Below the pieces are notes generated by a model that was given only the letters and a program-made list of their open reading frames with translations, ran no database searches and was not told the DNA's origin. Positions 34,241 through 47,341 of a stretch of DNA of 64,000 nt are shown here, one piece after another. Source of the DNA: Massariosphaeria phaeospora (taxonomy: Eukaryota > Ascomycota > Dothideomycetes > Pleosporales); NCBI GenBank assembly GCA_011032825.1, contig JAADJZ010000012.1, forward strand, positions 62,001 to 126,000, read 5' to 3'. Numbering within the stretch: position 1 is the first letter of the stretch; each line of letters opens with the position of its first letter. A program made the position numbers and the translations under genes.

Positions 34241-36055
34241 TTACAGCAAAATGATAGCCATGCCCGTCGCCACAGCACCAAACACGTAGAAGGCAAGACC
34301 CACGAGTCCCATCTCAAAGCGGGGGATGGTGAGACCAGAAGCAGCGCCCTTTGTGCCACTTGCGCCGCCGGCGGGGCGAGCAGTTCCAGTCGGGGCAGAG
34401 GTAACGGTGCCAGTGCCTTCCTTGCCCGCTTCCGCCATCAGGGCGCCGCACTGCGCGGCAGTGGTCTGGGCAGCCTGCTTAGCGGTCGCGGAGCCCTTGA
34501 AGTCGCAACCGCTTTGGGTGTTCTGCGCGGCGTAGGCGTTGAGGGCAAAGCCGAGCTGCTCGTTGGGGGCGCACATGCCGTACGCGCCGTAGCCAGCTTT
34601 CGTCGTGTTCTTGTTGATGCCTTCGCAGAACTTGCCGTCTTCGTAGCCGCACACGGTGCCGAAGAGTTTGCCGTATTGCTCCTTGTCGACCTTGTCGGCG
34701 ACAGTGCAGGACAGCGTGTCCACCATGCAGCTGCAGAGTTCGGCGTTGGCGGCTGGAGGGAGCGGAGTGGCTACGGCGGCCCAGTTGCTGTTGGTCTGGG
34801 GGCACGCAGATGCAGCGGTGTTGGACGGGTTGTAGTCGGCCATTTTGACGGCACTTGGAGTGACTTTGGCAATTTCTTTAGACAGGTTGTCAAAGTCCTC
34901 ATTGGTTTCGACCTTCCCATTCTTGATGCTCGCAAGCCCTGTATAATGTCAGCGATTGAACGCTCAAGGGTGGTCAGCCGGGGACCATACCAAACTGGTT
35001 TGTCTCCTCAAAATACATATATACTATGCCCCCAGACCACACACCCGTCATCTGCTTGCCATACAGAGCTCCAACCTCGGTGAACTCTCGCGGCCGCTCA
35101 GCATTGCAACCATATTCAGCAAAGAATACAGGAACGTTGTACTTCTCAAACTCCTTGGTACGAACGTCGAAACCAGACTTCTCAAACGAGCTTTCGCCGC
35201 ACCAGGAATAGATGTTGTATCCCCAGAAGTCAATGGAGTCCTCTGCGTTGCCGCAATTGAAGAAGGATGCAAGATTCTCGCGGATCTCAGCGTCATCGTT
35301 GGTAGCATAACCAACGCCTATGGGCCGGTAGTTCTTCCGTTTGATGTAGGCTTTGCTGTCTCGAACAGCTGCCTTGACGAAGGCGCTAGCATGAGTGTTA
35401 TTCGGCTGATTGGACACCTCGTTACCGGCGAAGAAGCCCAGAGTGTTATCGTATTTGGCCATGACATCGATGACCTTGGTGTAGCGATCGAACAGGTCTG
35501 TCGTCCATGCTGGCTCGTCCCGGATGATTGATTCACCTGGCTGAGATAGATCCGCGATCACGTAGATACCGGCGTCGGCGAGTGCCGTCATGCACTCGTC
35601 ATGGTTCTTCGCCGGGTCTATAGCATACACACGGATTGTATTGGTCTTGAGCTTCGCAAGAAATTCAATGTCGCGCTTGCAGGCTGTGGTGTCGGCGATA
35701 GGGTCTATGTAATCGACAGCGTCGGTCTGTGTGGTATTTCCGTTGATGCCCTCTGTGGCCTGTGAGCTATGGTACGTGTGTGGGAGGGGAATGGATAGCG
35801 CGTACGTTGGTATGCGACACCATTCATGTAGCTGAGGCGAGTTAGTGTGGTCGATCTCCAGATCTCTTGGTAAAGCATGCTCACAATTGGGTGCCATTAG
35901 TCTTGTAGAAGAATTTGGAGCCCTAGACTGTCAGATGTGTTGCTGGTAGTTGTGCGTCGGTGGCGAGGTACCTTGATAACAATGGGGTCCACGGCGGCCT
36001 GCACGCTTGACGCCAGCAGCACCGCAGCGGTGGCTGCAGCTGTGAAGCCTTTCAT
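34241..36055 (-). CDS. gel1: GPI-anchored beta-1,3-glucanosyltransferase, GH72 with CBM43
   Basis: Five exons (35972-36055, 35885-35922, 35806-35831, 34991-35752, 34241-34938) with introns of 49-53 bp give 535 aa. The small exons 2 and 3 are needed to rebuild [20 protein letters not shown]. Signal peptide [20 protein letters not shown]. The GH72 catalytic domain covers about residues 20-330; the acid/base Glu is in [12 protein letters not shown] and the nucleophile Glu in [14 protein letters not shown] Cys-rich X8/CBM43 module follows ([10 protein letters not shown] ... MCAPNEQLG), then a Ser/Thr/Gly-rich tail and a hydrophobic end ([16 protein letters not shown]) typical of a GPI signal. Gas/Gel enzymes cut and rejoin beta-1,3-glucan chains at the outer plasma membrane. 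It is divergent from the Fks1 gene. Confidence 0.95.
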
Positions 36056-39000
36056 ATCGATAAACAATCGGGACCGGACACACGGACAAGAAACGTAGAG
36101 AACGCCGAGTAGGCTTCTGGTGGATCGGCAAAAGCTTGGTAGCAGGGCTGAAGCTCGGCGTTTGTGCCCAGGTGGTGTTTGGCAGGCGCGTGAGATGGGG
36201 AGCGGTGGAACGCGACGGCGAACAGCGTTCAGTTAGGCAAGGGCAACTAAGTAGTTTGAAGAGCGAGTGCAACAATACAGTCTTTCACCTGGAGAGAATA
36301 GCAAAGAAGCATGTAGTTGATTGTGTGCGAGAGAGTGTGGGGAGTTCCAAGACCTCTTCCAAGCCCTGGGAAAAGGTTCTAAGGGTTCACGGGCCCCTGA
36401 TCCACTCGAAACAGCTAGCGCTTGACCTGCCAAACAAGTGACGCGTCAGATGCGAGGGCCGGATGCCTGTCAACTTGACTGAGAATGGAAGCCTTTCTAC
36501 ATACGAACGTTATTCTACGAACGTTATACTGTCCACAGCAACCTCGCTCTTCCACTACCACCAGTAACAATGTAAATCATACTCCATATCTGGGAGTTCA
36601 ACTGTTTTGCTGGGCGTACGCAGTACGACGCAGGTACAAGTGCACCAATTCTCTACAAAGTACGGAGTAGCCCGAGTGCTATTTATATCGCGGCTTCCCG
36701 GTACCTATCCGCACGCAGCCGGACGTTTTTTGCATCACCACTGATCCACCAGAGTGCAATTGACACACACAGCGAAGTTACTGTTTTGCAATCCGCTTTA
36801 GCCCACACAACGCATTCATGTGCTGTGTACTGTGTCGATTCTCAAACAGATATCTAGCTAGTTGTCGTCTTCCAGCTTCGGCATGGGGTTTTTGGTTCTC
36901 TAGGCGGTGGGGCCGCAGCTGACGAGGCCTGTGGCGAAGTCACTCCGTACTGTAGACGCAAGAGCTGTAGCTAGTTAGTCTGTTGTGCAAACCAACTCAG
37001 CACCACAATTATCACTCGGTGGAACAGTAGTTCACTAAGTGCAAAACGTACGTGTAGCTGAGCCGATGTCTTTATCCCACTTGCTGTTGGGGTGGGCTGA
37101 ACCCGAAAACCGGTCTTGACAGGGTACAGACAGATGTCAACCACGAGTATTGCGAAGAAGAGGAGCGGCACCCGCCCAATGGCCCGCTGTCAGAGTCAGA
37201 AATCCTGAACTGACACTTGTGGCACTGTGGGGACCTGTGAAGAGCCCTATATCATATTATTATACTGATGCGAGTCGTTAGTGACATGCCCGGCTGGCCC
37301 TAGACTAGGCGGACGAATTCAGGAACCGCAGAGATTTTGGCAGGTTGATTGCAAAGCAGCGATGGGTTTTATCGCTGGGCGGCGGCCCATGCCATGCCAC
37401 TTCGCTGCTCATTTCTTCTGCGCGATACCGGGCTTACCGGCAGATCTCCCATCTATATATCGATATGCACGGCTCAGGAGGCTCCGTCCGGCTACTGAGC
37501 AGTGAAAGGCGTGCCAGGCGGGCAACCCGGGAGTGCAGCGCGGATTGGCAGTGGCAGCGGGAGCGCAGCGCCACGGCGATAACGATTGGCCTTATCGGAG
37601 ATGGGCAGCTGGGACGGCGCATGCGACATGGGGAATCGTTGTAGCTGACAGGGCCACCGCTCGACAAGGCCAATAGCCTCCCGCCGGGCTGCCACCTTCC
37701 GGGCGATGCGAGATTCCTGCGGCCTGGCCGTCCTGGTCTCGGTTTGATCACCGCCGGCTCTGTTGACCGCCCAGGCCAGCGGCCACTCGTTTCAGGCGCA
37801 GGCCAGCGCTGTGACGTCCTCGCGATGCAGCTGGATGGGGAGGTCCGAGGCCACATGGAGATGTGGTGGCGAGCAGCAGTGGTGCAAGGACACAGCCCTA
37901 CTGCTGGAGAGAAAGCAGACATGATCTGCTCAGAGGTGCTCACTCGCACAGCCATGGCAGCGTCGCTTGTTAGGCGGTCCTCTGTGCTGGCAGCGAGCAG
38001 CGAGACGGGGGGTGGAGCAGGGCAAGAGCAGCAGGATTAGCGTTGGCAGGTGTATTTTTACCTGTGCCTACGTCGACTCGCCACCCGTGGAAGAGGCGTC
38101 ACGTGCCGCCTTGCGAATAGAGCTGGAGCAGTCGCGGCAGGCACCACTGTGAACTGGTGAAGACGCCGGCCAGTGTCCAGCGCTGCTCTTGGGCTCGCAG
38201 CCGCAGCCGCAGCCGAAGACAAGACGAAGCCAGACGCCAGCCGCCCGTCGCCAGCGACGCCAGTGGCGGGCCCGCCCTCGCCCTCACGACTGCTCGATTC
38301 ACGATGCGCATGCGCAGTCGACTGTTAGGACTGCCAAGCCGCCGCGCCAGCCAACCAGCGCGCGCAATCCGGGCGCGGGTCCGCTTTTGTCAGAGCGCTG
38401 CATTTTCCAGCTGCTCCGCTGCTCAGGGGCTCACCTTATTGCCCGCCGCCCCCTCAACCTGAAAACACATTCCATCCTCAGTCGCTCTTTCCCTCACTTC
38501 CTCCTCCCCTCCCCTCCCCTCCCCTCCCCCAGCCGCCTGTGTTTGGTCGTGTTTTCCTTGCCCACGCCTGTCGCTATTGTCCGAGTGGCCTCGCCTTGCT
38601 GCTGCACCACCCGGCGCGCCCCAGCCAAGAGAGGAGCCGAACCAGCCTTCCATCCGCGCGGCGTCGTCGTCGTCGTCGAAGCAACAGCCATCGCCTCTAG
38701 CTGCTTCTCGTCCACCGGACTTTCGCTCGTTAGCCACCCAGACCACCGCTGCAGTGTGCAAGCACGAGCAGACCAGGCTGTGCCACTGCCATCCCGCCCG
38801 CTGCCCGTTGTTTTGCTCTTCGCCCGCCACCGTCCACCACCCTCACGTCAACACACGCTCGTAACCCACCCTCACGCCCGCCCGCAGCAGTTATCCCCCA
38901 GCTTATCTGGCGGCCGTCAGAACACGATTAATTCCCCTCCGCTTGCTCCTAATGCGCATTGTTTGAGGTACGCAGCCCCAGACTCGGCGTGTTTCAGCCC

Positions 39001-39078
39001 GGGCTCCCGGCCTTGTCCGGAACAGTTTGTTGACAGTGCAACCCAGGTTCTTCACCGCACCCTAATCGCTCCCCAAAG
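36056..39078. other. Intergenic, 3 kb between GH72 and FKS1
   Basis: Shared upstream region of the GH72 gene (-) and the glucan synthase gene (+). Contains a (CCCCT)n tract (about 38501-38530) about 550 bp before the FKS1 start and a GC-rich 37.3-38.9 kb zone whose long frames look like composition artefacts. The C/T-rich segment and long leader are consistent with a long FKS1 5' UTR. No gene or RNA is supported. Confidence 0.5.
38501..38530. repeat. (CCCCT)n tract upstream of FKS1
   Basis: About six CCCCT units, pyrimidine-only on the coding strand; fungal promoters often have such CT tracts near transcription starts. Confidence 0.8.
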
Positions 39079-42000
39079 ATGTCCGGACATCCGCAAGGAG
39101 CCCAGTACGACGAGGGCTACGCCCGCGGCGGACAGGACTCGTACTATCAGGACGACCAGTACGGCCAGTATCAGGATGATCAGCGTGATCAGCGTGATCG
39201 GTACCAGGACAATCCCCAAGGGGACGCCTACTACGATGAATCGTGCGTCCACACCAAAGACACGCAAACAAGCTCAGCTGACAAGTTTCAGTGCCTATTA
39301 CGACGGCCAGCAAGGTCAATATCAACAGGATGGCTACTATGATGATCGTAACCAGCAGGGCTATCAAGACGAGTATTATAACGATCAATATTATGACCAG
39401 GGAGATGCCCCAGAAGGCTACGCGCAGAACGGGTACTTATTCCCTTACTTCCAATGCTTTGCGTCGAGTTACTGACGTGATGGTGTTCAGTGCCCAACCG
39501 AGGCGCCGTGGTCAAGACTCCGAAGAGGACTCCGAAACCTTCAGTGATTTCACCATGCGCTCAGACATGGCTCGCGCGACCGACATGGACTACTACGGAC
39601 GCGGCGACGAGAGGTACAACAGTTATGGAGGCGGCGAAGGTGCGAATCGCGGATTCCGCCCTCCCTCGTCACAGGTGTCGTACGGCAACCGCTCGTCTGG
39701 AGCGTCGACGCCTATCTACGGCATGGACTACTCCAATGCCCTCCCGGCCGGCCAGCGCTCGAGGGAGCCATACCCCGCTTGGACCTCGGAAGCTCAAATT
39801 CCATGCAGCAAGGAGGAGATCGAGGACATCTTCCTGGATCTAACTGCCAAGTTCGGGTTCCAACGCGACAGCATGAGGAACATGTACGATCATTTCATGA
39901 CTCTTCTGGATTCCCGCGCGTCCCGTATGTCGCCCAACCAGGCCCTTTTGTCTCTGCACGCCGACTACATCGGTGGTGAAAATGCCAATTATCGTCGGTG
40001 GTACTTTGCAGCTCATCTCGATCTGGATGATGCGGTTGGGTTCGCCAACATGAAACTCGGCAAGGCCAGCCGGAGAACTCGCAAGGCTCGGAAGGCCGCG
40101 AAGAAGAAGGCGGGCGAAAACCCTGGAGATGAGGCTGAAACTCTGGAAGCTTTTGAGGGAGACAACAGCCTCGAAGCCGCCGAGTATCGCTGGAAGACGA
40201 GGATGAACCGCATGTCACAACAGGATCGGGTCCGCCAAATTGCCCTCTACCTGTTATGCTGGGGTGAGGCCAATCAAGTTCGCTTCATGCCAGAGTGTCT
40301 CTGTTTCCTGTTCAAGTGCGCGGACGACTACCTCAATTCCCCTGCTGGACAAGCTCAGACCGACCCAGTCGAGGAATTCACCTATCTCAACAATGTCATC
40401 ACTCCCCTCTACCAGTACTGCCGTGATCAGGGATACGAAATCCAGGATGGCAAGTATGTCCGCCGAGAGCGTGACCACGAAGCGATTATCGGCTATGACG
40501 ATATCAACCAACTTTTCTGGTATCCCGAGGGTATCGAGCGCATTGTCATGGAAGATAAATCCCGCCTTGTCGACGTTCCTCCAGCTGACCGATACATGAA
40601 GCTGAAAGATGTACTTTGGAAGAAGGTGTTTTTCAAGACGTACTATGAGCGACGATCGTGGTTCCACTTGCTTGTGAACTTCAACCGAATCTGGGTCATC
40701 CACCTAACTACATTTTGGTTCTATACCTCGTACCAGGCAAGACCCATTTACACGACAAAGTACGAACAACAGATCGATAATCAGCCCGCCGTAGCCAGAA
40801 CGCTTTCAGTCGTCGCGCTTGGCGGTAGTCTCGCCACGCTCATCCAGATCTTTGCAACGCTAGCGGAATGGGCTTACGTACCCCGAAAATGGGCTGGCGC
40901 TCAGCATCTGACCAAGCGCTTGTTGTTCCTACTAGGTGTTCTGGTTATCAACTTGGGCCCTTTCGCCTGGATCGTTGTCCTAAACCATCCAACCGGAAAA
41001 ATAGCCGATATTCTTGGCGTGGTTCAGTTCATACTCGCATTGGTTACTTTCGCCTTCTTTTCGGTCATGCCTTTGGGTGGTCTTTTCGGAAGCTACCTCA
41101 CGCGCAACTCTCGTCAATATGTCGCTAGCCAGACGTTCACTGCGAGCTATCCTCGTCTCAAGGGCAACGACATGTGGATGTCTTACGGGTTGTGGGTCAC
41201 GGTCTTCGCTGCGAAATTGGCTGAGTCGTACTTCTTCCTGGCCCTGACCATCAAGGATCCTATCCGTATCTTGTCGGAAATGAGGAAGCCAGATTGCATC
41301 GGCGATTCCATCTTGAAAGCTCTTATCTGTGGGTACCAGCCCAGGATCCTCCTCGGTCTCATGCTGTTTACCGACTTGATCCTCTTCTTTTTGGACACCT
41401 ATCTCTGGTACATCATTTTGAACATGCTGTTCTCCGTTTCCCGGTCCTTCTACCTCGGTGTCTCTATTTGGACGCCCTGGAGAAACATCTTCTCGCGTCT
41501 ACCGAAGCGTATCTACTCGAAGGTTCTAGCTACCACTGATATGGAGATAAAGTACAAGCCAAAGGTCTTGATATCCCAGATCTGGAACGCTATCGTCATC
41601 TCTATGTACCGAGAACACCTTCTCGCCATCGACCATGTTCAGAAGTTGCTCTACCACCAGGTTCCTTCTGAGCAAGAAGGCAAGCGGACTCTGAGGGCGC
41701 CCACGTTCTTCGTCTCCCAAGAGGACCACTCCTTCAAAACCGAGTTCTTCCCTGCTCAGAGCGAAGCCGAGCGTCGTATCTCGTTTTTTGCGCAATCCCT
41801 CTCGACGCCAATTCCCGAGCCGCTGCCGGTGGACAACATGCCCACCTTCACTGTCTTGATCCCGCATTACAGCGAAAAGATTCTACTATCGCTCCGTGAG
41901 ATCATTCGTGAGGATGAACCATATTCACGTGTTACGCTTTTGGAGTACCTTAAGCAGCTCCACCCCCACGAGTGGGACTGCTTTGTCAAGGACACGAAGA

Positions 42001-45000
42001 TTCTTGCGGACGAGACGTCACAGTTCAATGGCGAATCGGAGAAGGGCGAAAAGGACAACGCGAAAAGCAAGATCGACGATCTCCCATTCTATTGCATCGG
42101 CTTCAAGTCGGCTGCTCCGGAGTACACCCTTCGGACCCGTATCTGGGCCTCTCTGCGCTCTCAGACCCTCTACCGCACTATTTCTGGCTTCATGAATTAC
42201 AGCCGCGCGATCAAGCTCCTTTACCGAGTGGAGAATCCTGAAGTCGTCCAGATGTTTGGCGGTAATTCGGACAAGCTTGAACGTGAATTGGAGCGCATGG
42301 CGAGACGCAAGTACAAGATCTGCGTTTCCATGCAGCGTTATGCCAAGTTCTCAAAGGAAGAACGCGAAAACACCGAGTTCTTACTGCGCGCTTACCCCGA
42401 CCTTCAGATTGCGTATTTAGATGAAGAGCCTCCTGCCAACGAGGGTGATGAGCCGCGCATCTACTCGGCATTGATTGATGGTCACTCCGAAATCATGGAC
42501 AACGGCATGCGTCGACCGAAGTTCCGTATCCAGCTTTCAGGGAACCCGATTCTTGGTGATGGCAAATCCGACAACCAAAACCACGCCATTGTCTTTTATC
42601 GTGGCGAATACATCCAACTCATAGATGCGAATCAAGACAACTACTTGGAAGAGTGCCTCAAGATCCGAAGTGTCCTGGCCGAGTTCGAGGAGATGACCAC
42701 CGACAACGTGTCGCCGTACACGCCTGGCATTCCCAACCCGAACTTCAACCCTGTAGCTATCCTTGGAGCGCGTGAATACATCTTCTCGGAAAATATCGGT
42801 ATTCTTGGTGACGTTGCTGCTGGAAAGGAACAAACTTTCGGTACTATGTTTGCCCGGACCCTCGCTCAGATCGGTGGCAAGCTCCATTACGGACATCCGG
42901 ATTTCCTGAACGGCATCTTCATGACCACTCGAGGTGGCGTGTCCAAAGCTCAAAAAGGTCTCCATCTCAACGAAGATATCTACGCTGGTATGACCGCTCT
43001 TCTTCGTGGTGGCCGAATCAAACACTGCGAGTACTACCAGTGTGGTAAGGGCCGTGATCTTGGGTTTGGTTCCATTCTCAACTTCACCACCAAGATTGGT
43101 ACGGGTATGGGCGAGCAAATGCTGTCTCGAGAGTACTACTATCTCGGTACCCAATTGCCGCTGGATCGCTTCCTGTCCTTCTTTTACGCTCACCCTGGCT
43201 TCCACATCAACAACCTGTTCATCATGCTTTCGGTCCAGTGCTTCATGTTCGTCTTGTTGAATCTGGGAGCCTTGAGGCACGAGACAATCGTATGCCGCTA
43301 CAATTCGGACACGCCCATCACCGATCCAATGTGGCCTAACGGCTGTGCCAACTTGGTGCCTATTTCCGACTGGGTAACCCGCTGCATCGTCTCAATCTTC
43401 ATCGTCTTCTTCGTATCTTTCATACCCCTGGTGGTTCAAGAGTTGACAGAACGCGGGGCTTGGCGCGCTCTGACTCGTCTGGCCAAGCATTTCTCTTCTG
43501 GCTCGCCATTATTTGAGGTGTTTGTGTGTCAGATATACTCGAACGCCCTCCATACCGACTTGTCATTTGGCGGAGCTCGATATATTGGCACTGGACGTGG
43601 TTTCGCAACTGCACGCATCCCCTTCGGTATCCTATACTCTCGATTCGCTGGGCCTTCGATATACGTAGGCGCTAGGTCGATGATGATGCTTCTCTTTGCC
43701 ACGCTGACTGTGTGGGCACCTGCGTTGATCTACTTCTATCTCTCTTTAACCGCACTTATGATCTGTCCCTTCGTGTTCAACCCTCATCAGTTTTCCTGGG
43801 ACGACTTCTTCATCGACTATCGAGAATATCTCCGATGGCTCTCTCGTGGAAACACTCGATCGCATAGTGCATCCTGGATTGGGTACTGTCGTCTGTCTCG
43901 CACGCGTCTTACTGGATACAAGCGTAAAGCTCTTGGAGACCCATCCTCTAAGCTGTCAGGTGACATCCCGCGTGCTAGTATCACGAACGTCTTCCTGAGC
44001 GAAATCCTCGGTCCAATAGTTCTAGTCGCCGTCACCCTCATCCCCTACTTGTTCATCAATTCTCAGACTGGTGTCAAAGGCAGTAAATACCCAGACGAGG
44101 ATAAGCCAGAGGCCCCAGACCGAGACGACCTCAAGCCCGCAGCAGCACTAATCCGAGTTGCGGCCATAGCCTTCGGGCCCATCGCCGTCAACGCCGGTGT
44201 ACTGGCTGGTCTTTTCGCACTGGCCTGTTGCGCGGGACCTTTGTTGGGCATGTGCTGCAAGAAGTTCGGTGCTGTGCTAGCTGCAATTGCACACGCGATT
44301 GCTGTGATCATGCTGATGGCATTCTTCGTCGTGATGGTGTTCTTGGAAAACTTCAATTACGCCCGGGCATTTGCGGGAATGGTTGCCGCTACCGCTCTCC
44401 AAAGGTTTTTCTTCAAGTTAATCATCGCTCTCGTTCTCACACGGGAATTCAAGGCCGATACTTCAAACATTGCTTGGTGGACTGGCAAATGGTACACCAT
44501 GGGCTGGCACTCAGTCACGCAACCCGGACGTGAATTTCTTTGCAAAATCACCGAACTCGGGTTTTTCGCTGCGGATTTCCTGCTCGGGCACTTCATCCTC
44601 TTCATCATGCTTCCAATCTTGTTGATTCCCTATGCCGACAAGGGCCACTCGGTAATGTTGTTTTGGCTTCGTCCCAGGTATGTACATCCCTTTCCCCGCT
44701 GATTTATCCTTTGCTAATCATCTTTAGTCGCCAAATTCGACCTCCGATCTACTCCCTTAAGCAGACAAAGTTACGACGACGCAGAGTCATCCGTTATGCG
44801 ATTCTGTACTTTGTCATGTTTTTCGTCTTCCTCTTGCTCCTCATTGGCCCGTTCGTCTTGAGCAAATTCATGAAGATCTCCTTCACGATCCCGCTGGACT
44901 TGTTACAGCCCATTGGGTCGAACAACAACGACACTGCGAGCACAGTCACTGGCTCATGTGTTGGCGGTATGAAATGCCCTGAGCTCGGAGGCGGAGCCGA

Positions 45001-45055
45001 AGCAACGGGTGATGCTGCCGCTGCAGAACGCCTTGCTCGATTCATGGCCTTTTAA
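39079..45055 (+). CDS. FKS1: 1,3-beta-glucan synthase catalytic subunit
   Basis: Four exons (39079-39242, 39292-39432, 39491-44677, 44728-45055) with introns of 49, 58 and 50 bp give 1939 aa. The N-terminus is rich in Tyr, Gln, Asp and Gly ([17 protein letters not shown]). The conserved FKS block [19 protein letters not shown] follows, then the FKS1 domain, the first transmembrane group, the cytosolic GT48 glucan-synthase domain ([37 protein letters not shown]) and the C-terminal membrane helices. Fks1 makes linear beta-1,3-glucan from UDP-glucose at the plasma membrane under Rho1 control and is the echinocandin target. Hot spot 1 reads FLALTIKDP (residues 684-692). The apparent continuous frame from 39291 through the second intron is a coincidence; the intron join restores the family sequence. 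Confidence 0.97.
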
Positions 45056-45608
45056 ACGCGGTCGAAATTTGCGAAAAGTACTATGTGTTCCTCGACTTGC
45101 ACTGTACAACATGACCGAAGCATAAGCGTGGGATGCAGTTGCAGTCCCTTGATGATTGTAATATTCACTGTCGAATGCTGCGTTTTCTTTTTTCTTAGGG
45201 TGTTGGGTGGGACTAGATGCTCTGCGGCTTTCCCTCTTTTTTCGTCGACTTCTCCGCCTACTGTTGCGGGCCGCATATATACTATGACTGGGTTTGTTGG
45301 TGCATGAGGGCGCTGATATGTTAGATAGTGATTGCATTGGACTAAATATATGGATGTTCTAATTCTACTATTGTGCATTCTCACTAACTTGCTGTGATTG
45401 TCAAGTCTCCCAAGTCCACGCTACAGCTTTTTCAAGTTCACTTGCTAAGGTTGCTCCCGGGAGAATTATACAAGGGTGCCCGGGATAACACGTGAGGCAA
45501 ATTACCGCGGCACGTGGAACGCGCGGAACTTTGGAAGCTCGTCGCGCTGTACTTCTAAACCAAATACTCTACTCAGCATTTCCTGCACGGCGCCCAACAA
45601 ACACAATT
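45056..45608. other. Intergenic FKS1-LCB1
   Basis: About 550 bp holding the FKS1 3' region and LCB1 promoter. Nothing else seen. Confidence 0.5.
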
Positions 45609-47341
45609 ATGGATCTGAATGAAGCACAAGGCGCCATGGTTCGTGTTCTTCACGACGCCAATATTCAATTTCACAAGATGCCGGGCTCCGCCATCATCCT
45701 GCGCTACATCAAGTCCAGCTACCAGAACGATCCCGTCCGGTCAGCGATCGAGCTATTTCTCTTCTTGTTCGCCGTGCGGTATCTTTTAGCGCCAACGTAC
45801 TCGACACAGAAGAAGGTCAAGCTGAGTGAGGAAGTATGAAACTTTACGGTCCATTGTTGAGAGGGAGATGCTAAAGGGGTGAGCAGGAAATTGACGAGTT
45901 GGTGGACGACTGGACACCAGAGCCTCTGGTGGCCGCACCTACGCAGGTAGAGGAACTCGAGAATGAGAAGAGACCGGTTATAGTTGGGTATGGGCCGCTC
46001 AACACTCCCCCGCGCCTGTGCTGATCCGCATGCAGGCCTACAGGTCCGAAGTCGAAGCTCTCCAATGGCCGAACTGTAACGAACCTGGCGTCCTACAACT
46101 TCTACAATTTTATCGCGAACGAAACACTCAAAGAGAAGGCCATTCAGACATTGCGGACATATGGTGTCGGAGCATGCGGGCCTCCGGGCTTCTACGCCAC
46201 GCAGGATGTACACCTGAAGACTGAGGCGGACGTAGCGGCACACCTGGGCATGGCGGCCTGCATCATCTATGCGCAATCCTTCTCGACTATATCTAGTGTT
46301 ATACCATCGTTCTCCAAGCGCGGAGACGTCATTGTGGCGGACAAGGCGGTCAACTTTGCGGTGCGGAAAGGCATCCAGATATCACGAAGCACGGTGCGAT
46401 GGTATGAGCACAACGACATGGAAGATCTGGAGCGGGTGCTGCAAAAGGTAACGAAAGAGCAGGCGAAGAAGCCGCTGACTCGACGGTTCATAATCACGGA
46501 GGGCTTATTCGAGAATGTCGGCGATGTGGTTGACCTACCTAAACTTGTATGTATCTAGCTGGATACCATATCTTCTTTGACAGCTGCTAATGGTCACAGG
46601 TTGAACTCAAACTGCGCTACAAGTTCCGCCTCATCCTCGACGAGACGTGGTCTTATGGCGTCCTCGGCAGAACCGGCCGCGGCGTTACTGAAGCACAAAA
46701 CGTGGATGCTAGGGAAGTCGACATGCTTATTGGTAACCTTTCTGGACCGCTATGCGCCGCCGGGGGCTTCTGTGCTGCGAACGAGGAGGTCGTAGAGCAC
46801 CAGCGCATCTCGTCTGCCTCGTACACCTTCTCTGCCGCCCTCCCAGCGCTGCTATCCACAACCGCGAGCGAGACAATTACCATGCTACAAGAACAACCCG
46901 AGATAATAGCCGGCTTGCGAGAAAACATCAAAGCAATGCGAGCGCAGCTGGATCCACGGAGCGACTGGGTCAACTGCACGAGCTCTGCCGACAACCCGAT
47001 GCTGCTCCTCGTCTTCAAGCCCGAAGTGATAGCTTCCAAGAACCTGAGTCTTGTGGACCAGAACCAGCTTCTCCAGGACGCTCTAGATGAGGTGGGTTGT
47101 TGTTTCCGCTGCGCTGTCGACTTCCATAGCTAACTAACCCCAGTGCCTCGTCAATGGCGTCTTCATCACCAAAGTGAAGAGCTACCCGGCAGACCTTGGG
47201 ATCAACCCGCGCGACCGGGGCTGGCTTCCCGCGCCGGCGCTCAAAGTGTGCGTTACGTCGGGTCTCACGAAGAAGGAGACGGAGAAGGCGGGTACGGTGA
47301 TCAGACATGCCATCACCAAAATCATGTCGCGAAGGAAGTAG
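45609..47341 (+). CDS. LCB1: Serine palmitoyltransferase subunit 1 (Lcb1)
   Basis: Five exons (45609-45833, 45887-45987, 46036-46546, 46600-47091, 47144-47341), introns 48-53 bp, total 508 aa, very close to other fungal Lcb1 proteins. An N-terminal membrane helix ([16 protein letters not shown]) precedes the aminotransferase-fold domain: [37 protein letters not shown]-like block, [13 protein letters not shown], and [19 protein letters not shown]. As expected for Lcb1, the PLP-binding lysine of the Lcb2 subunit is absent. The Lcb1-Lcb2 heterodimer in the ER condenses serine with palmitoyl-CoA, the first step of sphingolipid synthesis. The start at 45609 is chosen over an upstream in-frame ATG at 45492 because the conserved region begins shortly after. 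Confidence 0.95.

Noticed and set aside
37281..38865. Frames upstream of FKS1, and the 428-codon frame at 38189-39475
   Set aside because: Composition artefacts in a GC-rich promoter/leader; the long frame overlaps the FKS1 first exons in a different phase.
42537..43280. 247-codon antisense frame in FKS1
   Set aside because: Shadow of conserved GT48 coding sequence.
39291..44702. Single 1803-codon frame for FKS1 starting at 39291
   Set aside because: The first 65 codons read an Ile/Thr/Met-rich sequence unlike any Fks1. The true exon 2 is in another frame ([12 protein letters not shown]), joined by a GTACTT...TTCAG intron.
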